From contig LATX02000027.1 of NCBI GenBank assembly GCA_001466705.2, positions 1 to 62,394 of the forward strand: a stretch of DNA of 62,394 nucleotides, written 5' to 3'. Both the position numbers and the translations under genes were made by a program. Positions 45,519 through 55,501 of the stretch are shown here, one piece after another. Position 1 is the first letter of the stretch; the number at the start of each line of letters is the position of its first letter. This DNA is from Moniliophthora roreri. Taxonomy: Eukaryota; Basidiomycota; Agaricomycetes; Agaricales; Marasmiaceae. Below the pieces are notes generated by a model. The model was not told the origin of the DNA. It ran no database searches and was given only the letters and a program-made list of their open reading frames with translations.

Positions 45519-48500
45519 CTAGTTCATATATTTTTCTGTTGTCCCAATTGTATAGTTTTCATATGGTTGATAATTTAATATCATATTCAAGTCTTTTGGT
45601 CTTGAAGCAGCAGGATGTTTTTTGTGGAAATCAGCAATTGCTTCTTTGGCTTCTCTGAGATTGCTTTGTGGTTCCCATGTATTTTCTTCATTTGGCTCTC
45701 CTTTCCAATTAATTAAATACTCCAACTGTTCTCCTTTTAGCCTACTGTGTAATATTTCTTCTACTTTGTATTTCTTTCCTTCTGAATCTTCAATTGGAGG
45801 TGGGGTGGGGGTTTGATCTGACTAGGAAATTCAGGTGGGATGTAAGGAGTTAGGAGACATTTGTTGAAGACTGGGTGACTCTTCCAGATTCTTGGTAGTT
45901 GGAGTTTGTATGATGATGATCCAACTTTCTCAAGTATTTCAAAAGGTCCAAAGCATTTATCATCTAATTTGCTAGCAAATCTTTTGATTTTGATGTTAAT
46001 TGCTTCTATGTAGACTTTATCTCCTATTTGATATTCCTGAGCATTGGATCTATTTCTGTCATAGAATTCCTTCATTGATTTAGCAGCTCATTTTAGTGCT
46101 GATGATGCTTCTCTGATATGATTCATCATCTTTCCAAAATCATTGGCTCTAGGATTATATGAAGTCCTCCTCAGTTCCATGCCTTTCCATGGGTGTTGCC
46201 TGTTATTTAGAAAGAATAGAGTCTGTCCAGTACTTGAATGAACTCTGTCATTATAGGTGAATTGAGCTATAGATAGCCAATTAGCCCAGTCATCTTGTTG
46301 GTAATTGATATAGATTTGTAGATATTTTTTGAGTTCTTGGTTCATTTGTTCTGTTTGTCCATCAGTTTGTGGGTGATAAGCTGTGGACATATTGGCTGTG
46401 ACTCTCAAGATCTGGAAGAGAGCTTTCATGAATTTTGAATGAAATTGTGTGCCTCTATCACAGATGATCTTTTGGAGTAATCAATGTTCCTTAAAGATGT
46501 TATCTATATATAGATGAACTGTGCCTTCTGATGTGATTTTTTGGGTAGTTGGAATGAAATAGACTTTCTTGGTTAGTCTATTGACAACTACTATAACCAT
46601 GTCAAAACCTTTCAATTTAGGAAGAGGTCCAATGAAATCCATAGAGACTATTTCCCATGCTCTTAATGGAACTTTGTTTGGTTGTAATGGAGCTGCTAGT
46701 TTTCCTCTTCTTGGTTTTGATTTCTAACATCTTTCATATCCATCTACATATCTTTTTACATCAAGATTGACTTTAGGCTACCAATAATTTCAAGTGATTT
46801 GTTCAAGTGTTTTAAATCTCCCAGGGTGTCCTTCAATTGGTATGTTGTGATGTAATTTGATTATATCTTCTTGGAGTTTGGCATCTATTGGTACATAGAT
46901 CCAACCTTTCCATGTTACAATCCCATTGTCTTCTTTCTATTCCTTTTCCTTCTTTTCTAGTGCAACTTTAACCATTAAGTCTTGATCTTTAGATTCTTTG
47001 ATTTGAGTTGTTAAATTGGTATCTGTTGTGATTGTTGCTCTAAGTAATCTTTGGAAAAGTTCTGGTTTGAGTAAGACAATGTTTTGATTGTTGTCTACCC
47101 CCTTCTTATGACCTTGTTGTCTCAACAAGAGATTGGCTTTTGTCATTTGCTTGCCTAGATGTAAGGTAAAGTGGTAATCTTGCATCACAGTGATCCATCT
47201 GGCTTGTTGTCAGCTAAGGTCTTGTGGCTTTCAGAAGTATTTGAGATTTTTGTGATCTGGCCAAATCTCAAATTCTCTGGAGCTTCCTAAAAGATATTGC
47301 CTCTATTCCTTTAGAGCAGTGATGATAGCTAGCATTTCCTTATTATAGATCTTGTAATTGTGTTCTGTCTCATTGAGTGCATGGGACAGAAAAGCTACTG
47401 GTTTCCATTTGTTGTCTTGGAATTGAGATAGCACTGCTCCTATTGCGAAATCTGAAGAATCTGCTTCAATTCTGAATTAATCTCTATCATTTGGGATTAC
47501 TAAGACAGGAGTGCTGGTTACCTTTGATTTTAGGTCTTCAAAGGCCTGCTGCTGATTATCTGTCCATTTCCAATCATTTTTCCCAGTCAACTTCATGAGT
47601 GGCTTGGCTATTTTGCCAAAATCCCTGATAAATTGTTGGTAAAAGTTGAGGAAACCCAAAAATTGTTGAATGTCTCTTTTGCATTTGGGAGTCAGCCAAT
47701 TTGTCACAGCTTTTACTTTGTTTGGGTCTATCTTAACATGTCCATTTCCAACGATCAATCCTAGGAACTCTACTTTTAGTGCTTTAAAAATGCACTTTTC
47801 TGGTTTAAAGTAGAGTTTGTTCTCATGCAGTTTCCTCAGAATTCTCCTAACTATATCATGATGTTCCTTCAGCATTTTGGTAAAGACGAGGATGTCATCC
47901 ATATAAACTATGACTTTTCCTGCGTTGATCTCTTCTTGTAATATCATGTTTATTATAGTTTGAAATGTGGCTGGAGAATTCATAAGGCTGAAGAACATGA
48001 CTAGAGGTTCAAACATTCCTCAGTTTGTAAGGAATGCTGCTTTCCACTCATCTCCTTCTTTGATCCAGATGTTATTGAATCTCCATCAGACATCTATTTT
48101 TGAAAACCATACTGCATCCTTGAGTTTGTCAACCAATTCCTGAGTTAGAGGCAGAGGGTAGTGATTTTTTATTGTCTGCTCATTTAACTTTCAGTAGTCT
48201 TGGATTGGTCTTAGCTTCCCATCTTTCTTTTTGACAAAGAAGAAGGGTGATGTGAATGGTGATTTCAAGGGTCTAATCTGACCAGTCTTCAAATTTTCCT
48301 CCAAAAAGTCATCTAACTCCTTTTGTTCTGAGAGGCTTAATGGATATATCTTTGTGGAGTTTTCTCCTTTTGATCCAGGAATCAATTCAATTGTGTGATC
48401 CCAGGGTCATCTTGGAGGTAGCAAGTTGAATTCCTTTTTGTCAAATACCCCCCTAAAGTCTTGATAATATTCAGAGACAATTTCTTCAAAGGACTTCTCT

Positions 48501-49770
48501 TTTTCCTTCTTCCCTACTTCTATAGCTATCTCAGTTGATACATTCTCTTTGGCCCTGATCTGGATCTCACTTTTGATGTCTATCATGAGTATCTGATAAC
48601 TGGGTTCTATCTTGTCATCTTCTTCTTCATCATCATCTTCCAGTTTGGCATATTCTTGGTACACCTGACATTCAACAGGATATTGATTGAACTTAATTTG
48701 ACTAGTGGCCCAATTGATATCTGGGTTGTGTCTTTTCAGCCATTTTTGACCAATGAACATATCAGTTTCTCCCAGATTTGTTACATCAAAACTTAGGATT
48801 TCTATGTGGTCACCTATTGTAATCTTTAGGTCAACTTTCTCAGTAATAGGTCCTCCTATGTTTTGTGTCCTGTCTGCATTATATACTGGGATGGGTTGAG
48901 CATATTTCTTGGTGTTGATTTTATGTTTTTCAATCTATTTCTTGTTTACTGTGCTTCTAGTACATCTACTGTGTCAAGTAATGCCTTTACATTGATTTGT
49001 CATTGATCATCTAACATGGTGGCTAATAATTCCACATTGGTTTGTTGTTTCGATGATCTTATCTTCCTCAGGGGTCTTCTTAATTTGTCTAAGACCTTTA
49101 CAGCATTGATGTCATTTAGTTGATTTATTTCTTTCAATGCTTTCCAAGAGGCTTCTTGTTAGCGTTTCTCATGTGCCATATGTTGAAATAGAACCATCTT
49201 GGACTTGGAATCTCTCAATCTCTGAGCATACCATTCCATAGTCCAAGGGGTCTGCTTCTTTCCTTCAAACCAGGCACCTGATTCAATCTTATTTATCATT
49301 TTTATTCAATTCCAGATTGAATACATCATAGTTTACAAAAGATCGAGTGTTCATATGTGCCTCCCAAAGATTGGTGCTAATCTTCAAGGCTTCTAAAAAT
49401 CCCCACCTAGATCTTCCATCAATTTCTCTAATAGTTCCTTCTTTCTATCTTTGGACATTTCCTTCAGGTCTAGGCTTCCATTTGTTCCTCCTCCACCTAT
49501 TGCTTTCTTTGTTTCTCTCATGAAGGTAGTCAGTCTAGACTCTGTTCCTTTGCTTGGACATTCGAAGAAGTGATGGCATGGTTTCTTGCAATGATAGCAA
49601 AGACCTTTCTTCTTCATTGTGTCAATGTCTATTGTGTTTGGGTCTCTTGCTGGACTACTTGGTGGTTCTACTAGTTTATGGTCATGACTCTTTGTTTTGT
49701 GAGTCTTTCCTTTGTTTTGGTTCTGATGATCTTGATCTTGGCGGTGTTTAATGTATTCCTTGTTCATTCA
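45519..49770 (-). pseudogene. chromodomain Ty3/gypsy element, decayed gag-pol (minus strand)
   Basis: Domains run in Ty3 order. Gag zinc knuckle CYHCKKPCHHFFEC near 49570-49610. Protease end with FIGQKWLKRHNPDINW near 48690-48760. Reverse transcriptase: [20 protein letters not shown] (48200-48270), NSPATFQTIINM and VYMDDILVF near 47890-47920. RNase H is degraded (47150-47500). Integrase follows, with MSTAYHPQTDGQTEQMNQEL near 46350-46390 carrying the final Glu. The chromodomain is YLINWKGEPNEENTWEP at 45660-45720. Gag lacks its N-terminus; stops and frame changes break the rest, although chromodomain and parts of RT are well kept. The 5' side runs into an LTR-like repeat of a different family. 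Confidence 0.9.
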
Positions 49771-49860
49771 CCAGGTTCAGTCTTGATTGGATGCTTTCTT
49801 CATCCACTTGCTAAGCATTGTGGGCATGGGTCTAAGACTCCACACTGAACTTCACAATCT

Positions 49861-50960
49861 GTTAATTTGTCTAAGATAAGACTAATGGAAAACTACCTAA
49901 AAGATAACCTCCAAAAGTCTAACTCAGGTTGTTGTGCAAGTGTGGATTGATGTGATCAGAGTTGCTGCACTTAGAATGCCAACAAAACCCTTAGCTAAGG
50001 TTGATTCTCTCTTATTGAAGCAATCTACTTCAAAGTGTTCACCTTCAGAGGAGTATATATGGGTTTTAAGAGGGTTTATATCCAAACACACAAACACACA
50101 CACAAGAACATGGTGCACAAAGCACAAAACACAAGAGCTACAGTCCCACTAAAAGACTCAGTGAAGAGGCAGAAACTCTGTCTCCTATGAAGGACTGCTA
50201 CATGCTATCTTCACTCTAAAATGCTCTCTAAAAGGGCTTCTGCAACTAAGAGCAGCTACCAAACCCACACACACACACAACACATACTAAAACCCACAAT
50301 AGAGGCTTCTATAAGTGAGAAAGCACTGTACAAGTCTACTAAGAGACTGAGTCTATCTCAAGTGATTTGGGGTGAAAAAGGAGACAGAACCCTTTATACT
50401 TTCAATTGACTGGCTTAGATTGTAGAGTCTAAAGACTCTAGTTAGGACAACTCAAGTATTGCACTCAAGGGTCACAAAGTGTAGGTTTTAAACACACAAG
50501 TGGTTTATTGGTTGGTTATAAAAGATTGTATACAGTGAGGCAAGATATATATATAAATCTTGGCTCGACTAGAAGCAACTGACTGGCAAGTGTGTAGAGA
50601 CTTGGTCTAAGAAGCTGTGTGAAGGTCTAATATCAATGCTGCATGGAGCTATAAGGTGCAAGTACCAGTCAGTGCTTAAGCCTGCATCTACAAGTACAGC
50701 TCTTTATATACAGAATGATAATTGGAAATAACAAAATAAAAGATAAAACAAGTGTGTTCTAGTTTATGGTATAAATCATATGTGTTTGTGCATAAAAGTC
50801 TGATTCCATGTAGCAATTAGACATATTGGGTATATTTGGTGACCAAACAGTCAATTTAGTGTGTTTTGGACCCTGCACGGAGCGTTGCTGGGTCAAACAA
50901 TTCTTCCACATAGCTACTTCCATGTAGCCACTGGTTCTGGATGGTAATATGTCTAACCTA
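49861..50960 (-). repeat. LTR-like repeat family X, uninterrupted copy
   Basis: Read on the minus strand it contains TATATAAAGAGCTGTACTTG (promoter-like), AATAAACCAC (polyadenylation-like), TGTGTGTG tracts and the end CTTAGACAAATTA. Its first half matches 53100-53578 and 61595-62073, its middle matches 60865-61140, and its last third matches 7223-7512. It therefore shows what the repeat looked like before the chromovirus inserted. It ends 90 bp before the gag remnant of the minus-strand gypsy element. Confidence 0.75.
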
Positions 50961-51267
50961 GAAAAGACCCACTTTTATTCTTTTTACACTACTTTTGAAT
51001 TGAAACACTTTAATATGACACTAGATAACAGGTAATAAGGACTAGAGTGAGCCCACTCTGCTAGTCATTGCCTTAGAGAAGCTATAGTACCTTGGAAAGT
51101 ATGAAGAGCTATATGATATGCTATACAGAGGTGTCGAAGCTGTACTTCCTGACTTATCTATGTATCAGATCTAAAATAGATCACTCCCAAAACCTGTAGG
51201 GAACCTAACTATGGCCCAATGAACACATTGGCTAGTTAACCAAGCTCTCAAAGTGCTATCAAGGGGA

Positions 51268-52400
51268 TTTTAATTTCTATTTTACCTTTCTATGACATCT
51301 GCAAAGTGCAACATGCAGTCAAACGGTACAGAGGTACTTAGAGGAGACATCAAAGTGGACAGACAACTTAGAACAGGAATGATCACAGAACAATCCTCTT
51401 CCGAAGTCAATATACAGATCAAAGTCAAAGCAGGTGATCTCTTAATAAAGAGTTCACCAGCAGTGAACATGTGACATAAACCAAAGAGGTACAAAGTCAT
51501 CTCAGAAAGAAGGAAATCACTTCTGAAAGACATCAGCTACCTACAGACAGATATGACGAGACATACAAAGAATATCTAACCCATAAGAAGTCCTAAATAA
51601 GACTGAGCATGCATTGTCAAAGGAGATAGGAACAGTAACAGCATGTTCCAGCCTTGGAAACTTTGGCATCTAGGCTTCTGCCAATGGCAGATACTAGAAA
51701 GGGAAATGCTGTAAGGAACAGGATGGATACAGCCATCTGCTCATAGATACCCACTTTAGAAAAGAGAAAATACAGATTTCAGAGTCCAGAACACCTGGAG
51801 ACATAGATACCCATGCAGATATGGTCAGATACCCTAGTGGCCAGACTCCATAACATCCAAATATTCCCTCTTTTAGCATCCTTGTCACTCATTTATTATT
51901 TCCTGAATTATCAGATGTTATTTATAATTTTCTGTAGATATATTCCATGGACCATATATAAGGACAGCTAGATATTTGTGTATATTCAAGTAACTCTGCC
52001 CCCTCTGATTGTGAATACATGACGAGTTTGTTTGGTGTATAAATTTGTGTGCCATTCCAGATTTGCTTCCTCACTTCAGGCTCTGGAGATTGGTCCTGAG
52101 TGACTCCAGAGAGATAGAAATCTGATAATGAACTTGTGTCATAAGAGACAAAGAGTAACATCTTTAGTGCACTTGGCACTTTTCTAAGAGATAACTTTAC
52201 ACTAAAAGTTCTGGTGGCTTTTGGAGTGTGGCCTGTGTTGGGTATCAGGTTGTGACACACTTAGAGTCTTAACAAAGGAATTGAGCCTGTGATTAAGCTC
52301 TTTGTAGAAACTGGTCTAGAACCTTTTCCAGTACACTGTGTACTGTAGTTGTCTTAAAGAAGTCTTGAACTCCATAGGGTCAGACTATATTGGCTACTGA
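51268..52400 (+). repeat. dispersed repeat R1, copy 2
   Basis: Homologous to 6088-7222 in the same orientation, including the TATATATAAGGACAGCTAG box (near 51953) and the common end CAGACTATATTGGCTAC. Non-coding. After it the sequence differs from copy 1. Confidence 0.75.
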
Positions 52401-52887
52401 TGATGTGCCTAATTTTGGCCTAGACACAAAATTGTGCACTTTTTGCATCAAATACTAGAAAAAGAGCCCAGAAGTACATGTGATATTCACGTGACTTGAT
52501 AACCCAAGAGCTTGAGTATGGCATCTAAGCTTTAAGTGCCAAGTCTAATAAGTCTAATAATTGACACTGTAACACAATCTAGAGGAGGTTAGTAGATTAT
52601 ACTAGCCCTCTACATTACAGTGAAGCATCGCTGTGAGGGTCCTTGGTCAATAAAACAGGCCAGAAACCACTAATTCTGAATACAAAGGAATAGATATCAG
52701 CAGGATCCACAATCTAAGTGCACTAGATTGTTTGCTTTGCAATCACATTGCATGATAATGCATCAATAGACTTAATGCTTGATTATTACTATCAAAACTA
52801 ATACATGGTTGAAACTTGTTCCTATGCAGAGCTTTGAAGCTACTTCCAGGCAGATATAATGACCTATCCAGGTGTACATGGGACCAA
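52401..52887. other. AT-rich transposon flank, nothing recognised
   Basis: No open frame, terminal repeat or match to other parts of the window was seen, except that the stretch from 52888 on is repeated at the window end. Confidence 0.5.
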
Positions 52888-53099
52888 TAATAGGCAATGC
52901 ACATGTAGGAAATCGAAAATGACTCATACAATTGTATGCGGAACAGAAGGAGATTGAATACAATAGATGTCTAGACCACAATATCCACCAATCCAATGGT
53001 AGAAAGTGGCTACATGAAAGTAAACCAGCAGAAAGAGAAGCAATACCCATATACAAAGCCAGTCCAGTGCCAGTGGCTATGCAGAAGTAGCTACATGGA

Positions 53100-53578
53100 G
53101 GATCGTTAGACCTAGCAATGCTCTGCGCAGAGTCCAAAAACACAGTAAACTGACTGTTTGGTCACCAAATATACCTAACATAGCTAATTGCTATGTGAGA
53201 TCAGACTTTTATGCACGAAGGTGTATGATTTATACTCTAAAACTAGATTACATTTGTTTATCTCTTATTTCATTATTTCCAATTATCATTCTGTATATAA
53301 AGAGCTCTACTTGTAGATGCAGGCTCAAGCACTGACTGGTACTTGCACCCTATAGCCCTGTGCAGTGTTGATTTAGACCTTCACACAGCTTTATAGACCA
53401 AGTCTCTATGCACTTGCCAGTCCAACCCTTCTAGTTGAGCCAAGATTTGTATATATATCTTGCCTCACCATATAACATTTGGTTATAACCAACCAATAAA
53501 CCACTCATTTTAAAACCTATACTTTGTGACTTAAGTGCCATACTTGAGTCACCCTAATCAGAGCCTTTAGGCTCTATC
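53100..53578 (+). repeat. family X repeat, upstream half (split by the chromovirus)
   Basis: The reverse complement of 50417-50945 with many substitutions: GGTCACCAAATATACC, TATATAAAGAGCTCTACTTG, AACCAACCAATAAACCAC. It stops at GGCTCTATC where the chromovirus begins; the continuation lies at 60865. Confidence 0.85.
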
Positions 53579-53844
53579 TGTTACGTTTTCTTTCCTTTTC
53601 ACTCTATGCTTCTCTCTCTATTGGACTCATACACCTTCCCAGCCCCCTTCTTCTTCTCTCCACATGCTTCTCATTATCATCGGACTTGTATGCCTTCCCA
53701 CTCTCCTTTTCGTCTATCTTCTTGTATTATTCATACCCTGACGAGCTCAGGTATTACTCATATCCTGACGACCTTAGGAATTCTTATGTAAACATCGGAC
53801 TTACCGCTCTTACATATGTAGCATGTATTAGAACAGTTGTAACG

Positions 53845-53851
53845 TATTTAA
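53845..53851 (+). promoter_or_regulatory. LTR promoter TATA-like box
   Basis: TATTTAA, 32 nt upstream of the self-primer sequence; also present in the 3' LTR and as TATAAGT in the solo LTR at 14151. Confidence 0.6.
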
Positions 53852-53876
53852 GTGCTCAAGCTGAGACTTAGAGTCT

Positions 53877-53888
53877 TCAGCTTGACCT
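53877..53888 (+). promoter_or_regulatory. predicted RNA 5' end acting as self-primer
   Basis: TCAGCTTGACCT is the exact reverse complement of the sequence just inside the 5' LTR (54046-54057). In Tf1/sushi-type elements the first nucleotides of the RNA fold back and prime reverse transcription; spacing from the TATA-like box fits a start here. Confidence 0.7.
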
Positions 53889-54045
53889 GGTTAATACTAG
53901 CTTGTGTCAATGCAACGATAGAGGGACTTCTGAACTTCAGCAACAGCTGAACGAACTCGAACTTGAACCTGATCAGCTGCTTAAGCGAAGATGACACTTT
54001 GTTAGAGTGGTTGAGTTGACGTTGCTGCGCAAGTAACATAACATA

Positions 54046-54057
54046 AGGTCAAGCTGA
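54046..54057 (+). other. primer-binding site, self-priming type
   Basis: AGGTCAAGCTGA begins two bases after the LTR end. It does not start with TGG as tRNA-primed sites do, but pairs over 12 of 12 bases with 53877-53888. Confidence 0.75.
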
Positions 54058-54061
54058 TTGA

Positions 54062-54535
54062 TTGCCGACCTATCCAGGTCTAGGCATCACCGAGGAACGA
54101 CAAGACGCCACCACGGACAGAACAACAGCTCGAGCAAGACATCACCGAAGCAGAAGCGCGCTGGTGTGGATTACTAACCCAGTCCATATTGAGTCCTGGT
54201 GGACGAGTGATCCCACCGTTAACCCGGGCATCCCGCAGGGAATTATTGACCCCCTTGCACTCGCCATCGCCAATGAGTCAGCCTCTAACCAAGATACCTG
54301 AAGAAGACCCAGGAATAAGGAGAACCTCGACCCCATCATCCATTCTGACTGGATTGAAAGCGACCAAACATGAAGAGAGATCCTTGCTGAGCACATTGAA
54401 ATTGCCAGAATCGGATACATTGAGTATCTCTGCCGAATCGCCGCAGGAGTTGGACCCATTTCAATGATTACTACAAGGATTAAAGAACAGGCCCCAATCA
54501 CCAAAGGTACAGCTGGAGACAATGGCGGAAGATAA
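54062..54535 (+). other. leader reading frame overlapping gag
   Basis: The frame that ends with TAA at 54533-54535 is coding-like (WITNPVHIESWWTSDPTV; IIDPLALAIANESAS; EHIEIARIGYIEYLCRIAAG) and interrupted only by TGA at 54299 and 54371. It overlaps gag (another frame) by 260 bp and has no ATG near its start. It may be a small leader ORF, an old gag N-terminus, or chance. Low certainty. Confidence 0.4.
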
Positions 54536-55484
54536 GAAGCCATCTGGAAGCAGACCCAAGAAAGAGGAACTGAGAGTAGAAGAAGCGGTCATTGGTTCAG
54601 CAATGCCGGTACAGGTAGTATCAGCAGTGAAGGAAGTAAAAGGCACTTTGCCAAGAGCATTTACAGGAACTAGGAAAGAAGCAAAGAAGTTTCTATGAGA
54701 AGTATTGATTTATGTTGCGCTCAATCCAAAAGCGTTTCCAGACGACAGGTCAAAGAAGCTATTCCTTCTCTCTTACATGACCGACAGACCAGGAGAATTC
54801 TGGAAAAATGACAAGACCGACCTCTTGCTCGCATTCAATCCAGAAGCCGAGAAGGTCACATGGGCGGACTTCCTAGAAGACTTCAAGACTTCTTTCAAAC
54901 CCCTCGATCCAGCTCTGAAGGCGCAACTAGAGCTCAAAGATTTGAGGATGAAGGAAAGAGCTGACGAATACACCTACCAGTTCACCTACCTCACAAAGCA
55001 GACAGGGTACAACGATGCAGCTCAGATTGTAGCCTTCAAGCAAGGGTTACCTAGGAGTCTAGCGCTTAAAATCATAACAAGGCCAGAAGGTGCCCCCACT
55101 ACGATCAAGGATTGGATGAATGCTGCTATATTGTTTGACGAAAGCTATAAACAGGCACAGGAATATGGGAAGACGTGGGACAAGGAACACGGAGGGAAGA
55201 AGCCCCAAAGGAACTTTCAAAAGAAGGAAGAAGTCGCTATTAAACAGATCAGTGACATTGACCGGAAGGAGTATATGACGAAGGGGTTATGCTTCTGGTG
55301 CGGACGAAACAGACATCGAATCAAGGACTGTCCAGGCATGCCGAAGAAGGACGAGAAGAAACGGGAAGAGCTGAAGAAACTTTTGAAGGAGGAAAGGTTT
55401 GCCAAAATCAGAGCCTTGGTAAACAAGCAACCAGAGGAAGAGAAGGACTCACTCCTTGATCTGATGGAACAAGAGGGTTTTTGA
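54273..55484 (+). pseudogene. gag of the chromovirus, two in-frame TGA
   Basis: The structural protein forming the virus-like particle. ATG at 54273 (MSQPLTKIPEEDPG) leads to a Ser/Pro-rich N-terminus (SAESPQELDPF), then the capsid region: FPDDRSKKLFLLSYMTDRPG, FLEDFKTSFKPLDPALKAQL, ELKDLRMKERADEYTYQFTY, FKQGLPRSLALKII. It ends with a CCHC zinc knuckle CFWCGRNRHRIKDC (from 55290) and a Lys/Glu-rich tail. TGA codons at 54465 and 54696 interrupt the frame; downstream sequence stays fully open. The frame ends TGA at 55482. Similar to gag of other agaricomycete chromoviruses in layout. Confidence 0.85.
55475..55481 (+). other. candidate -1 frameshift slippery site GGGTTTT
   Basis: In the gag frame it reads G GGT TTT TGA, the canonical X XXY YYZ pattern directly before the stop. 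A -1 slip enters the pol frame, which is open here and runs into the pol ATG at 55502. Confidence 0.6.
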
Positions 55485-55501
55485 AACGGCAGAAGAGGAC
55501 G

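Larger units (their letters stand above)
52888..53899 (+). repeat. 1012-bp direct duplication, copy 1
   Basis: Appears identical to 61383-62394 along its whole length by visual comparison. It covers 690 bp of family X and its flank and the first 321 bp of the chromovirus 5' LTR. Confidence 0.95.
53579..54043 (+). repeat. 5' LTR of the chromovirus
   Basis: Begins TGTTACGTTT and ends AAGTAACATAACA. Contains TATTTAA at 53845-53851 and the predicted transcript start at about 53877. Confidence 0.95.
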
